This document shows, one piece after another, positions 28,519 to 38,118 of a stretch of 64,000 nucleotides of DNA (position 1 is its first letter; the number at the start of each line of letters is the position of its first letter). The translations under genes and the position numbers were made by a program. The stretch covers positions 1 to 64,000 of the forward strand of contig JARLIY010000103.1 of assembly GCA_031291475.1 (NCBI GenBank). Direction: 5' to 3'. This stretch comes from Xanthobacteraceae bacterium (GTDB lineage Bacteria; Pseudomonadota; Alphaproteobacteria; Rhizobiales; Xanthobacteraceae). The notes under the pieces were generated by a model, which ran no database searches, was not told the origin of the DNA, and saw nothing but the letters and a program-made list of their open reading frames with translations.

Positions 28519-29684
28519 CGGCCGACAAGACTTCTCGCCACGATGAGGCGCATGATCTCGTTCGTGCCTTCGAGAATCTGATGCACGCGCAAATCGCGCA
28601 CGATCTTCTCGATGCCGAATTCCGACAGATAGCCGTAGCCGCCATGCAGTTGGAGCGCCTGATTGGCGACCTCGAAGCAGGCGTCGGTGACAAAACGCTT
28701 GGCCATGGCGCAAAGCACCGTCGCGTTTGCTTCATTGCGGTCGAGCGCGGCCGCCGCCCGCCACAACAGCGTGCGCGAGGCTTCGAGCGCGGTCGCCATA
28801 TCGGCGAGGCGGAATTGCAGCGCTTGGAATTCGTCGAGGCGCTTGCCGAACGCCCGACGCTCTTTCATGTACGCCAGCGACTTTTCCAGCGCGCTCTGCG
28901 CGCCGCCGAGCGAACAAGCGGCGATATTGAGCCGGCCGCCGTCAAGACCGGCCATGGCGATCTTAAAGCCGATGCCTTCATCGCCGAGCCGGTTTTCGGC
29001 CGGCACGCGGGCGTCGCTAAAGACGACGGCGCGCGTCGGCTGGGCGTTCCAGCCCATCTTGCGCTCATTGGCGCCGAGCGAAATGCCCGCGGTGTCTCCG
29101 GGTACGACGAACGTCGAAATCCCGGCCGGGCCGGCGCCACCGGTGCGCGCCATCACTACGTAAACGTCGCCGGCGCCGGCGCCGGAGATGAACTGCTTTT
29201 GGCCGTTGAGCACGTAGGCGTCGCCGTCGCGCACCGCACGCGTCATCAAAGCGGCGGCATCCGAGCCCGCGCCCGGCTCGGTCAGGCAATAGCTCGCCAA
29301 GAGCTCCATCGTGCACAGCTTCGGAAGCCATGACTTGCGCTGCGCGTCCGACCCATAGGCGTCGATCATCCAAGCAGCCATGTTATGGATCGACATATAG
29401 GCCGCCACGGTCGGGCAACCGGTGGCAAGCGCCTCGAAGATCAATGTTGCGTCGAGCCGCGACAGCGCCGATCCGCCCACATCCGCGGAAATGTAAACGC
29501 CGCCCATGCCCAGCACGGCGGCTTTGCGCATTTCCGCTACCGGGAAATGCCTGGCTTCATCCCATGCCACGGCGTTCGGCGCGAACATCTCCGCGGCAAA
29601 GACGCGGGCCATGTCGCGCACCGCGATCTGATCTTCCCCGAGAGCAAACTGCGGTGCCGAAACGCCTGCGGATGGATCGAGCAT
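28515..29684 (-). CDS. Acyl-CoA dehydrogenase, probably isobutyryl-CoA dehydrogenase
   Basis: A 389-residue acyl-CoA dehydrogenase. FAD motif YCLTEPGAGSDAA (about 132-144), the second signature QLHGGYGYLSEFGIEKIVRD (about 344-363), and the catalytic Glu in QILEGTNEIM (about 368-377). The sequence around the active site and its position before HIBCH and mmsB point to isobutyryl-CoA dehydrogenase of valine catabolism, producing methacrylyl-CoA. It is the first gene of a three-gene minus-strand operon. A hydratase for methacrylyl-CoA is not in the operon, although an unlinked enoyl-CoA hydratase lies at 38.1 kb. Confidence 0.88.
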   Translation of the reverse strand: MLDPSAGVSAPQFALGEDQIAVRDMARVFAAEMFAPNAVAWDEARHFPVAEMRKAAVLGMGGVYISADVGGSALSRLDATLIFEALATGCPTVAAYMSIHNMAAWMIDAYGSDAQRKSWLPKLCTMELLASYCLTEPGAGSDAAALMTRAVRDGDAYVLNGQKQFISGAGAGDVYVVMARTGGAGPAGISTFVVPGDTAGISLGANERKMGWNAQPTRAVVFSDARVPAENRLGDEGIGFKIAMAGLDGGRLNIAACSLGGAQSALEKSLAYMKERRAFGKRLDEFQALQFRLADMATALEASRTLLWRAAAALDRNEANATVLCAMAKRFVTDACFEVANQALQLHGGYGYLSEFGIEKIVRDLRVHQILEGTNEIMRLIVARSLVGR

Positions 29685-30004
29685 GAGAGCCGTTCCCCGG
29701 CCTGCCGGTTAGAGGGGTCAGGGGCTTGGAGTCCCAAGCGATTTCGCGTCAAAATGCCTGAGCCTGAGGCGTGAAATAGCATTGTCGTTTTCGCCCAGCA
29801 ATGCGAGAGTTCACCCGTATAAAGAGCAAAACAGCCAGACGCCGGTGACCATCGATTTGGGGGATCTGCGGTTTCCGCTAGGTGAGGCGGCCGTATGCCG
29901 GTTTTGGGGAGTGGGCGGCGGCTTTGCTTCGCGCGAAGGAACGCCTTGCCCCGACGCCGCGTCAGTGGGCGGCGCATCATGCGGCAATAGCGGGGGAGGA
30001 ACGC
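29685..30004. other. Divergent intergenic region, 320 bp
   Basis: It separates the valine operon (minus) from the synthetase/Liv operon (plus). On the minus strand TTGCTG and TATTTC spaced by 17 bp (about 29783-29811) make a weak promoter candidate. A frame for the plus-strand synthetase extends back to 29882, but those 41 codons do not look like the family. The strong site GGGGGAGGA at 29991-30000 sits directly before the chosen start. I see no RNA gene or palindrome of note. Confidence 0.4.
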
Positions 30005-31981
30005 GTGCAGTCGACCGGCCCTGACCTGGATACTGTGCCCAAGCTTCTGATGCACAATGCTGGCACGCTCGGGTCCCGACCGGCGATGCGCCACAAGGAT
30101 TTCGGCATCTGGCAGGCCTGGACTTGGGCCCAGATGCTCGAAGAGATTAGGGCCCTCTCGATCGGGCTTGCCGAGCTTGGCGTGAAGCGCGGCGACAAGT
30201 TCGCCATCATCGGCAGCAACCGGCCCCGGCTCTATTGGGCAATGTGCGCGGGCCAGGCGCTCGGCGCGGTGCCGGTACCGGTCTACGCCGACGCCGTTGC
30301 CGACGAGATGGCTTACGTCTTGGCGCACGCCGAGGTGACGCTAGGCGTGGTCGAGGACCAGGAGCAGGTGGACAAGCTCATCGCCGTGTCAGATCGGCTG
30401 CCACATCTTCAGCAAGTCATTTACGACGAACCCCGTGGACTGAAGGACTACGACCACAGCAGGCTTATGTCTTTCGATGACGTCCAGGGCATCGGCCGCA
30501 AGAAACTTGTGAGCGATCCGCAATGCCTCGCGCAATGGGAAGCGGGCGTCGCCGCCGGCAAGGGCAGCGATCTCAGCGTCATCCTCTACACTTCGGGCAC
30601 CACGGGGCGTTCCAAAGGCGTGATGCTGACCTTCGAAAACACGATCATCTCGGCGCGTAACGCCAATGCTTTCGACCATCTCGATCAGAACGAGGAAGTG
30701 ATCGCTTATCTGCCGCTGGCCTGGGTCGGCGATTACATTTTTTCCTACGTCCAGGCTTATGCCGCTGGCTATTGCGTCAATTGCCCGGAAACGCCGGACA
30801 CCGTTGTCCAGGACCGGCGCGAAATCGGCACGACCTACGCGTTCGCGCCGCCGCGCGTCTACGAGAACGTGCTGACGCTGACAACGGTGCGGATGGCGGA
30901 TGCCGGCTGGCTCAAGCGCAAGATGTTCGATTTCTTCATCGCTTTCGCCGGTCGCTGGGGCGAGAAGATCCTCGATGGCGAGAGGGTGCCGCTGGGGGTC
31001 CGGCTGCTTTATGGCATCGGCAATCTCTTGGTTTATGGACCGCTGCTCAATCAGTTCGGGCTGTCGCGCATCCGCGTCGCCTATACGGCGGGCGAGGCGA
31101 TCGGGCCCGAAATTTTTCGCTTCTGGCGCGCCGTCGGGATGAACTTGAAGCAACTCTACGGACAGACCGAAGCCTCGGTTTACGTCACCGCGCAGCCCGA
31201 CGGCGAGATTCACGCCGATACCGTCGGCAAGGCGTCGCCCGACGTCGAGATCAAGATCTCGGACAGCGGTGAAGTTATGTTTCGGTCTCCCGGCGTCTTC
31301 GCCGGGTACTACAAGGATCCCGACAAGAGCGCGGAAGTGATCACCGCCGACGGCTGGGTGCACACCGGCGACGCGGGCTTCTTCGATCCCAAGTCCGGAC
31401 AATTGCGCATCATCGATCGCGCCAAGGATGTCGGCCGATTAAAAGACGGCACGCTGTTCGCGCCGAAATACATCGAGAACAAACTCAAATTCTATCCGAA
31501 TATCCGCGAGGCTGTAGCGGTCGGCGCCGATCGCGATTTCGTCTGCGCCATGATCAACATCGACCTAACGGCGGTCGGCAGCTGGGCCGAACGCAACGGC
31601 GTGGTCTATGCCTCGTATCAGGAGCTAGCCGCCAATCCGCTGGTCTACGACATGATCGCGCAGCACGTCGACGAAGTGAATCGGTCGCTGGCTGACGAAG
31701 AGATCATGGCGGGCGCGCAAATCCGCCGCTTCCTCATCTTGCACAAAGAGTTGGATGCGGACGACGGCGAACTCACGCGCACGCAAAAGCTGCGCCGCGG
31801 ACACATCACCGACCGCTACAGCCCGCTGGTCGACGCGTTCTATAACGGCTCGACGACGGCGCAAATCTCGACCGAGGTCACGTTCGACGACGGCCACAAG
31901 GGCGTGATCTCGGCGCGCCTGACGATCCGCGAAATGCGGCCCTATCCGGCGCGCGTGGCAAAGATGGAGCGCGCGGCATGA
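30005..31981 (+). CDS. Long-chain-type acyl-CoA synthetase (AMP-binding) of a Liv operon
   Basis: A 658-residue ANL-superfamily adenylating enzyme. The P-loop motif LYTSGTTGRSKGVMLTFEN is at about 196-214, LKQLYGQTEASVYV (about 380-393) is the A4-A5 region, and GWVHTGDAG (about 450-458) with IIDRAKDVGRLKDG (about 467-480) forms the hinge. The length and the LKDG loop are those of FadD15/long-chain-like enzymes. The start is GTG at 30005, 4 nt after GGGGGAGGA; a longer frame from 29882 exists. It overlaps livG by 4 bp. A synthetase leading a Liv importer operon suggests vectorial activation of an imported carboxylic acid to its CoA thioester. Confidence 0.88.
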   Translation: MQSTGPDLDTVPKLLMHNAGTLGSRPAMRHKDFGIWQAWTWAQMLEEIRALSIGLAELGVKRGDKFAIIGSNRPRLYWAMCAGQALGAVPVPVYADAVADEMAYVLAHAEVTLGVVEDQEQVDKLIAVSDRLPHLQQVIYDEPRGLKDYDHSRLMSFDDVQGIGRKKLVSDPQCLAQWEAGVAAGKGSDLSVILYTSGTTGRSKGVMLTFENTIISARNANAFDHLDQNEEVIAYLPLAWVGDYIFSYVQAYAAGYCVNCPETPDTVVQDRREIGTTYAFAPPRVYENVLTLTTVRMADAGWLKRKMFDFFIAFAGRWGEKILDGERVPLGVRLLYGIGNLLVYGPLLNQFGLSRIRVAYTAGEAIGPEIFRFWRAVGMNLKQLYGQTEASVYVTAQPDGEIHADTVGKASPDVEIKISDSGEVMFRSPGVFAGYYKDPDKSAEVITADGWVHTGDAGFFDPKSGQLRIIDRAKDVGRLKDGTLFAPKYIENKLKFYPNIREAVAVGADRDFVCAMINIDLTAVGSWAERNGVVYASYQELAANPLVYDMIAQHVDEVNRSLADEEIMAGAQIRRFLILHKELDADDGELTRTQKLRRGHITDRYSPLVDAFYNGSTTAQISTEVTFDDGHKGVISARLTIREMRPYPARVAKMERAA

Positions 31982-32778
31982 GAGCGCCGTCCTCGAACGA
32001 GGCGGCGCTCGGCGAGATTCTGCTCGCGGTGGAGGATGTTTCGCTGTCGTTCGGCGGGGTGCGGGCGCTGGCCGGCGTCTCGTTCGACATCCGCAAGGGC
32101 GAGGTCCGCGCCATCATCGGCCCCAATGGCGCCGGCAAAACCTCGATGCTCAATGTCGTCAACGGCTTCTACCGGCCGCAGTCGGGCCGCATCACGTTTA
32201 AGGGCGAGGTGCGCACCTCCATGCGGCCATACGCCGCCGCCCGTGGCGGCATCGCGCGCACATTCCAGAATCTCGCGCTGTTTCGCGGAATGACCACGCT
32301 GGATAATATCTTGGCCGGCCGTACGTTGAAGATGCATCGCGGTTTCTTCTGGCAGCTGCTTCGTCACGGGCCGGCGCTTAAGGAAGAGGTCGAGCATCGC
32401 CGGCGCGTAGAAGAGATCATCGACTTTCTTGAAATCGCGGCGATCCGCAAAATCCAGGTCGGGCGCTTGCCATATGGCTTGCAAAAGCGCGTGGAGCTCG
32501 GCCGCGCGCTCGCCATGGAGCCCGATTTGCTCCTGCTCGACGAGCCGATGGCCGGCATGAATCTCGAAGAGAAAGAGGACATGTCGCGGTTCATCATCGA
32601 CGTGAATCAGCAATACGGCACGACGGTCGCCCTGATTGAGCATGACATGGGCGTGGTGATGGACCTTTCCGACCGCGTGGTGGTACTCGATTACGGCCGC
32701 AAAATCGCCGACGGCACCCCCGACGAAGTCAAGCGCGACAAAGACGTGATCCGCGCCTATCTCGGCGAGCCGCAATAG
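31978..32778 (+). CDS. livG: Liv-type ABC transporter ATPase LivG (second system)
   Basis: A 266-residue ABC ATPase. Walker A GPNGAGKTSML (about 44-54), LivG-specific IARTFQNLALFRGMT (about 85-99), signature LPYGLQKRVELGRALA (LPYGLQ near residue 163), Walker B LLLLDEPMAG (about 183) and switch LIEHDMG. The degenerate signature is normal in this subgroup. The ATG overlaps the synthetase stop, so the two are translationally coupled. Confidence 0.92.
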   Translation: MRAPSSNEAALGEILLAVEDVSLSFGGVRALAGVSFDIRKGEVRAIIGPNGAGKTSMLNVVNGFYRPQSGRITFKGEVRTSMRPYAAARGGIARTFQNLALFRGMTTLDNILAGRTLKMHRGFFWQLLRHGPALKEEVEHRRRVEEIIDFLEIAAIRKIQVGRLPYGLQKRVELGRALAMEPDLLLLDEPMAGMNLEEKEDMSRFIIDVNQQYGTTVALIEHDMGVVMDLSDRVVVLDYGRKIADGTPDEVKRDKDVIRAYLGEPQ

Positions 32779-32785
32779 GGCGCGC

Positions 32786-33742
32786 ATGCACATCCTCTAC
32801 CAAATCTTCGTCGATCCGTTCGTGCAGATGGGCACAGCGCCGGATCTTTTGGTGCAAACGCTGTGGGACGGCCTCGTCGCCGGGGTGCTCTATGCCCTGA
32901 TCGCGCTCGGCTTCGTTCTGATCTTCAAGGCGTCGGGTGTGTTCAATTTTGCGCAAGGGATCATGGTGGTGTTCGCCGCGCTCACGCTGGTGGGCTTGCA
33001 CGAGCACGGCGTGCCGGCCTTTGTCGCGCTGGGGCTTACCATCGTCGTGATGTTCGTGCTGGCGTTCGGGGTCGAACGTCTGATGCTGCGGCCGCTGATC
33101 AACCAGTCGGAAATCATCCTGTTCATGGCGACATTCGGCCTCACTTATTTCCTCATCGGCTTCGGCCAGCTCGTATTCGGCGGCAGTCCGAAAGTGATGA
33201 TCGCGCAGGAGCTTTATCTGCCCAGCGGCGCGTTCCGACTCAAAGGACTCGGCGGCTTCGTGTCGCTGCAGAAGATCGATATCGCCGCCGTCATCATCGC
33301 CTCCATCATGGTTGCGGTGCTGGCGGTGTTCTTCCAGCGCACCCGCATCGGGCGGGCGCTGCGCGCGGTTGCCGACAGTCATCAGGCCGCATTGTCGGTC
33401 GGCATCTCGCTGGAACAGATCTGGGTGATCGTATGGTTCGCCGCCGGCGTGGTGGCGCTCACCACCGGCATCATGTGGGGCGCGCGGTCGGAGGTTTCGT
33501 TTTCCCTGCAAATTATCGCGCTGAAAGCGCTGCCGGTGCTGATCCTCGGCGGCTTCACCTCCATTCCCGGCGCCATTGTCGGCGGTCTGATTATCGGGAT
33601 CGGCGAGAAGCTTGGCGAGTTTTATTGGGGGCCGCTTCTGGGCGGCGGCATCGAAACCTGGCTCGCCTACGTGATCGCGCTCGGGTTTTTGGTGTTCCGG
33701 CCGCAAGGACTGTTCGGCGAAAAGATCATCGAGCGAATTTGA
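32786..33742 (+). CDS. livH: Liv-type ABC transporter permease LivH (second system)
   Basis: A 318-residue permease with about eight hydrophobic segments. Residues 23-45 (LVQTLWDGLVAGVLYALIALGF region) and FNFAQGIMVVFAA (about 52-64) are typical of LivH. The coupling loop is LPVLILGGFTSIPGAIVGG (about 249-267). It follows livG by 7 bp and precedes livM by 2 bp. Confidence 0.92.
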   Translation: MHILYQIFVDPFVQMGTAPDLLVQTLWDGLVAGVLYALIALGFVLIFKASGVFNFAQGIMVVFAALTLVGLHEHGVPAFVALGLTIVVMFVLAFGVERLMLRPLINQSEIILFMATFGLTYFLIGFGQLVFGGSPKVMIAQELYLPSGAFRLKGLGGFVSLQKIDIAAVIIASIMVAVLAVFFQRTRIGRALRAVADSHQAALSVGISLEQIWVIVWFAAGVVALTTGIMWGARSEVSFSLQIIALKALPVLILGGFTSIPGAIVGGLIIGIGEKLGEFYWGPLLGGGIETWLAYVIALGFLVFRPQGLFGEKIIERI

Positions 33743-33744
33743 CG

Positions 33745-34821
33745 ATGCTGTATCGCGAAGTCGGTCAGTACAAGTCGAGCTACGCCGCCGATATGGCGGT
33801 CTTTCCGATCCTGCAAGATCGGATCGGTGTTGCCGTCATTCTGCTCGTCGCCTTCGTCGTGCTCCCGCTTGTCAGCAGTAACTTCCTGCTCAACACGGTC
33901 TTGATCCCGTTTCTCATCTTTTCTCTCGCCGCGATCGGACTCAATCTGCTCACCGGCTATACCGGACTCCTGTCGCTCGGCACCGGCGCCTTTATGGGGG
34001 TCGGCGCCTATGCCTGCCTGAAGCTGACGACCTTCTTCCCGAATGTGGATGTGATCGTCTGGATTCTCGCGTCGGGCTTCGTCTCTGCCGCGGTCGGCGT
34101 ATTGTTCGGGCTGCCGTCGTTGCGCATCAAGGGTTTCTACCTTGCCGTGGCGACTCTGGCCGCGCAATTCTTCCTCGAATGGTGCTTTATCCGCATCCCT
34201 TGGCTCTACAATTATAGCGTGTCGGGAGCGATCGAAGTGCCCTTGCGCACGTTCATGGGCGTCCCGATCACCGGGCCGAACGCAACGGCGCTGACGCGCT
34301 ATCTGATCGTTTTGAGCATCGTCGTCGCCCTGACCTGGGTTGCCTCCAACCTGGTCCACGGCCGCATCGGCCGGATGTGGATGTCGGTTCGCGACATGGA
34401 CCTTGCCGCCGAACTGATCGGCATCAGGCTGTTTCACGCCAAGCTGCTCGCCTTCGCCGTGTCCTCGTTCTACTGCGGCGTCGCCGGTGCGATGATGGTG
34501 TTCCTGTGGTATGGCGGCGCCGAAGCCGACGTTTTTGCCATCGACCAGAGCTTTCTCGTCCTGTTCATGGTGATCATCGGCGGTCTGGGAACGCTGATCG
34601 GGTCGTTTTTCGGCGCCGCGCTGATCTACATCTTGCCGATCGCGCTGCGGACCATTCCCAGCGCGTTCGGTTTGCCGATCCGCCCCGCCGCCGCCGAGCA
34701 ATTAACCTTCGTGATCGTTGGAGCGCTGATCATCATGTTTCTGGTCGTGGAACCCAACGGGCTGGCGCGGCTTTGGCAGATCGGTAAACAGAAGTTGAGG
34801 GTGTGGCCCTTTCCTTATTGA
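33745..34821 (+). CDS. livM: Liv-type ABC transporter permease LivM (second system)
   Basis: A 358-residue permease. LLTGYTGLLSLGTGAFMGVG (about 67-86) and FMVIIGGLGTLIGSFFGA (about 273-290) are the LivM signatures. I start at the ATG at 33745, since the upstream open frame lies inside livH. A hydrophilic 27-residue N-terminus precedes the first membrane segment. It pairs with LivH in the pore. Confidence 0.92.
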   Translation: MLYREVGQYKSSYAADMAVFPILQDRIGVAVILLVAFVVLPLVSSNFLLNTVLIPFLIFSLAAIGLNLLTGYTGLLSLGTGAFMGVGAYACLKLTTFFPNVDVIVWILASGFVSAAVGVLFGLPSLRIKGFYLAVATLAAQFFLEWCFIRIPWLYNYSVSGAIEVPLRTFMGVPITGPNATALTRYLIVLSIVVALTWVASNLVHGRIGRMWMSVRDMDLAAELIGIRLFHAKLLAFAVSSFYCGVAGAMMVFLWYGGAEADVFAIDQSFLVLFMVIIGGLGTLIGSFFGAALIYILPIALRTIPSAFGLPIRPAAAEQLTFVIVGALIIMFLVVEPNGLARLWQIGKQKLRVWPFPY

Positions 34822-34948
34822 TGGTGCACACTCCGCCCCAATTCCCGTTCCGGCCCCCGGCCGGGCGGGATGCCCTCGCTCCTGCTGAAGAGATCGAGGG
34901 CCTTACGAACCCGCCGGCCAAACCGGCGCGATACAGGGAGAAATGCTC

Positions 34949-36277
34949 ATGCGTCTGAAGCATCTTGCACTGGGCCTGGCGGTTGTGACGGCGGTGCCTG
35001 CCGCGGTCACGACGGCGCAGGCCGAGGACGGAATTTACGTTCCGTTCTTCACCTATCGGACCGGACCGTATTCCGGGTCGGGAATTCCGATCGCCAACGG
35101 GCTCGTTGATTATATGAATATGCTCAACGAGCGGGACGGCGGCATTGGCGGCGTCAAGCTCATCGTCGAGGAATGCGAGACCGGCTACGACACCAAAAAG
35201 GGCGTCGAATGCTATGACACGGTAAAAGGCAAAAACCCCGTCGTCATCACGCCGTTCTCGACCGGCATCACGCTGCAGCTGATTCCAAAAGCGGCGGTCG
35301 ACAAGACCCCGATCCTGTCCATGGCGTACGGGCTCTCGGCTTCGGCCGATGGCGATCTGTTCCCATGGGTCTTTAATCCTCCGGCCACGTATTGGGACGG
35401 CGCGTCGGCGTTCATCCGTCACGCCGCTGATGTTGAAGGCGGTTTCGACAAGCTCAAGGGCAAGAAAATCGGGCTTGTTCATCTTGACGCGCCGTACGGC
35501 AAGGAGCCGATTCCGTTGCTCCAGACGCTGGCCCAGGATTACGGCTTCGAGCTCAAGCTCTATCCGGTCCCTGGGGCGCAGATGCAGAACCAGACCTCGC
35601 TCTGGCTCGACATCCGGCGCGATCGGCCTGACTGGGTTTATATCCAGGGCTGGGGCGCCATGAATCCGACCGCGATCAAGGAAGCGATCAAGATCGGCTT
35701 CCCGATGAATCGGCTGGTTGGCGTATGGTGGGCCGGCGGCGATGAGGACGCGCGTCCGTCCGGCGCGGATGCCAAGGGATACAGCTCGCTCGACATCAAC
35801 GGCGTCGGCGCGAACTATCCGGCGATCCAGGACATCCTCAAATACGTGGTCGACAAGGGCAAGAGCCAGGTCGCCTCGAAGGACAAGGTCGGCGAGAATC
35901 TCTATAACCGCGCCGTCCTCAACTCGGTGCTGATCGCCGAGGCGATCCGTACGGCGCAAAAACTGTCCGGCAAGAAGCAGGTCAACGGCGAAGACGTGCG
36001 TCGTGGCCTGGAGGCGCTCAACATCACCGATGCGCGCTGGAAGGAAATGGGCCTGCCGGGCTTTGCCACGCCGATCCATCTAAGCTGCGCCGACCACAAC
36101 GGTCACAGCGGCATCTCGCTCGTCGAGTGGGACGGGACAAAGTGGCAAACGGCCGTCCCGTCGATCGAGCCGATCAAGGACAAGGTGCTGCCGCTGATCA
36201 ACAGCACCGCCGAGGACTATGTGAAGGCCGCGGCCGGCTGGCCGAAGCGGACCGAAGCTTGCGATAAGTCGTCGTAA
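34949..36277 (+). CDS. livK: Periplasmic ligand-binding protein of second Liv system
   Basis: A 442-residue type I periplasmic binding protein. A Sec signal (LALGLAVVTAVPAAVTTAQA) is followed by the mature start EDGIYVPFFTYRTGPYSGSG. There are two ATGs in frame, at 34943 and 34949; AGGGAG at 34935-34940 is 8 nt from the second and only 2 nt from the first, so I choose 34949. The family (about 430-440 residues with the WVFNPPATYWDGA block) is found in alphaproteobacterial Liv clusters that include an acyl-CoA synthetase. The ligand is unknown, probably a carboxylic acid that the synthetase then activates. Confidence 0.9.
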   Translation: MRLKHLALGLAVVTAVPAAVTTAQAEDGIYVPFFTYRTGPYSGSGIPIANGLVDYMNMLNERDGGIGGVKLIVEECETGYDTKKGVECYDTVKGKNPVVITPFSTGITLQLIPKAAVDKTPILSMAYGLSASADGDLFPWVFNPPATYWDGASAFIRHAADVEGGFDKLKGKKIGLVHLDAPYGKEPIPLLQTLAQDYGFELKLYPVPGAQMQNQTSLWLDIRRDRPDWVYIQGWGAMNPTAIKEAIKIGFPMNRLVGVWWAGGDEDARPSGADAKGYSSLDINGVGANYPAIQDILKYVVDKGKSQVASKDKVGENLYNRAVLNSVLIAEAIRTAQKLSGKKQVNGEDVRRGLEALNITDARWKEMGLPGFATPIHLSCADHNGHSGISLVEWDGTKWQTAVPSIEPIKDKVLPLINSTAEDYVKAAAGWPKRTEACDKSS

Positions 36278-36391
36278 GCGAATGTCTCTTGCCGCTTGCT
36301 CGGAGCCGCAAGTGGGCGAACGCTACCGGATGAGGGACCTCGGTGCATGAGGCCCCTCATCCCTCTCTTGCCTAACTTGCGGGAATGACAC

Positions 36392-37231
36392 ATGGCAGCG
36401 GTCACGTCGATGAATCCCGCGCCGGCGGCGGCGGTAATTCTCTCCCTCAACAATATCGAAGTGGTCTACGACCGCGTCATCCTCGTGCTCAAGGGCGTAT
36501 CGCTTACGGTGCCCGACGGCGGCATCGTGGCGTTGCTCGGAGCGAACGGCGCCGGCAAGACGACCACGCTGAAGGCGATCTCCAACCTGCTCCATTCCGA
36601 GCGCGGCGAAGTGACCAAGGGCGCGATCCTGTTCGACGGCGCCGAGGTACAGGGACTTCCGCCCAACGAAGTCGTCCGCCGTGGCTGCATCCAGGTCATG
36701 CAGGGCCGCTATTGCTTCGGCCATTTGACCATCGAGGAAAATCTTTTGACCGGCGCGTTTACCCGCCGCGATGGCGGCGCCGCGATCCGCGCCGATCTGG
36801 AGAAGGTCTACGCCTATTTTCCGCGGCTTCGCGAGCGGCGGCAATCGCTGGCGGGCTACACTTCGGGCGGCGAGCAGCAGATGTGCGCGATCGGCCGCGC
36901 GTTGATGTCGCACCCGAAAATGATCCTCCTCGATGAGCCCTCAATGGGACTGGCGCCGCAGATCGTGGAAGAGATTTTCACGATCATGAAGACGCTCAAC
37001 GACAACGAAGGCGTTTCGTTTCTGCTCGCCGAGCAGAACGCCAATCTGGCGCTCAAGTATTCGGGCTACGGTTACGTGCTCGAGAACGGCCGCGTCGTGC
37101 TCGACGGTGCCGCCGCCACGCTCGCCGAGAACGAAGACGTCAAGGAATTCTACCTCGGCGTTGCCGAAGGCAAACGCAAGTCGTTCCGCGACGGCAAGCA
37201 CTACAAGCGGCGCAAGCGCTGGCTCGCTTAA
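36392..37231 (+). CDS. livF: Liv-type ABC transporter ATPase LivF (second system)
   Basis: A 279-residue ABC ATPase with an N-terminal extension of about 14 residues before the fold. Walker A GANGAGKTTTL (about 51-61), signature TSGGEQQMCAIGRAL (about 156-170), Walker B MILLDEPSMGLA (about 177) and switch LLAEQN (about 212). The C-terminus carries a basic tail (RKSFRDGKHYKRRKRW). It closes the synthetase-livGHMKF operon, converging on the SDR gene 9 bp away. Confidence 0.92.
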   Translation: MAAVTSMNPAPAAAVILSLNNIEVVYDRVILVLKGVSLTVPDGGIVALLGANGAGKTTTLKAISNLLHSERGEVTKGAILFDGAEVQGLPPNEVVRRGCIQVMQGRYCFGHLTIEENLLTGAFTRRDGGAAIRADLEKVYAYFPRLRERRQSLAGYTSGGEQQMCAIGRALMSHPKMILLDEPSMGLAPQIVEEIFTIMKTLNDNEGVSFLLAEQNANLALKYSGYGYVLENGRVVLDGAAATLAENEDVKEFYLGVAEGKRKSFRDGKHYKRRKRWLA

Positions 37232-37240
37232 GCCTTCCCG

Positions 37241-38110
37241 TCAGCGGCCCGCCGGCGCCAGGCTGACGCCTTTCGGCGGCGCGATTTCCGCCGGCACAAA
37301 GAAATCCTGCGCCAGGCTTTGCGACGGATCGACGCGGTATTGGTCGAAATCGGTCACGCCGTTGTCGGCCAGGAAATTGTCATCGATGAGAAAGCGTCCG
37401 GTCAATTGAGTCGAGGGATGCGAGAAGACGGTGTAGGCCGCCTCCGCCATGATCTCCGGCTTGCGCGATTGGCGGATCACGACGTCGCCGCCGAGCAGGT
37501 TCTGCACGGCGGCGGTGGCGATCACAGTGCGCGGCCAGAGCGCGTTGACCGCGATCTTCTTGGAACGCAGCTCGCCGGCCAAACCCAGCACGACGAGACT
37601 CATGCCGAACTTGGCCATGCTGTAGGCGGTATGCGCGGCAAACCACTTTTCTTTCATGTCGAGCGGCGGCGAGATCATGAGGATGTGCGGGTTCGCCGCT
37701 TTCTCCAGATGCCGGATCGCCCATTTCGACACGACGAAGGTTCCGCGCGCGTTGATCTGGTGCATGAGATCGAATCGCTTCATGTCGGTTGCGGCCACGG
37801 GCGTCAGCGAAATCGCGCTGGCGTTGTTGACCACGATGTCGATGCCGCCGAAATGCGCCGCCGCCTTGTCGAGCGCCTCCTTGACCGTCACTTCGTCGCG
37901 GACGTCGACGACGAGGGGCAGCGCTTTGCCGCCGGCCCGTTCGATCTCTTCTGCGGCGGTGTAGATCGTGCCGGACAGCTTCGGATGCGGCTCCGCCGTC
38001 TTCGCGGCGATCGCCACATTGGCGCCGTCGCGGGCGGCGCGGAGCCCGATCGCCAATCCGATGCCGCGCGAGGCGCCGGTGATGAACAGGGTTTTTCCAG
38101 CTAGCGACAT
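37241..38110 (-). CDS. Short-chain dehydrogenase/reductase (HSDL2-like)
   Basis: A 289-residue SDR. Cofactor motif TGASRGIGLAIG (residues 11-22), NNASAIS (about 90), and the catalytic Tyr-X3-Lys in AYSMAKFGMS (about 164-173). The N-terminal half, with KTAEPHPKLSGTIYTAAEEI, resembles hydroxysteroid dehydrogenase-like protein 2 and its bacterial homologues, of unknown substrate and linked to lipid metabolism. The ATG at 38110 has a GAGG site 6 nt upstream. It is 8 bp downstream of an enoyl-CoA hydratase gene, likely one operon. Confidence 0.87.
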   Translation of the reverse strand: MSLAGKTLFITGASRGIGLAIGLRAARDGANVAIAAKTAEPHPKLSGTIYTAAEEIERAGGKALPLVVDVRDEVTVKEALDKAAAHFGGIDIVVNNASAISLTPVAATDMKRFDLMHQINARGTFVVSKWAIRHLEKAANPHILMISPPLDMKEKWFAAHTAYSMAKFGMSLVVLGLAGELRSKKIAVNALWPRTVIATAAVQNLLGGDVVIRQSRKPEIMAEAAYTVFSHPSTQLTGRFLIDDNFLADNGVTDFDQYRVDPSQSLAQDFFVPAEIAPPKGVSLAPAGR

Positions 38111-38118
38111 CGTCGACC

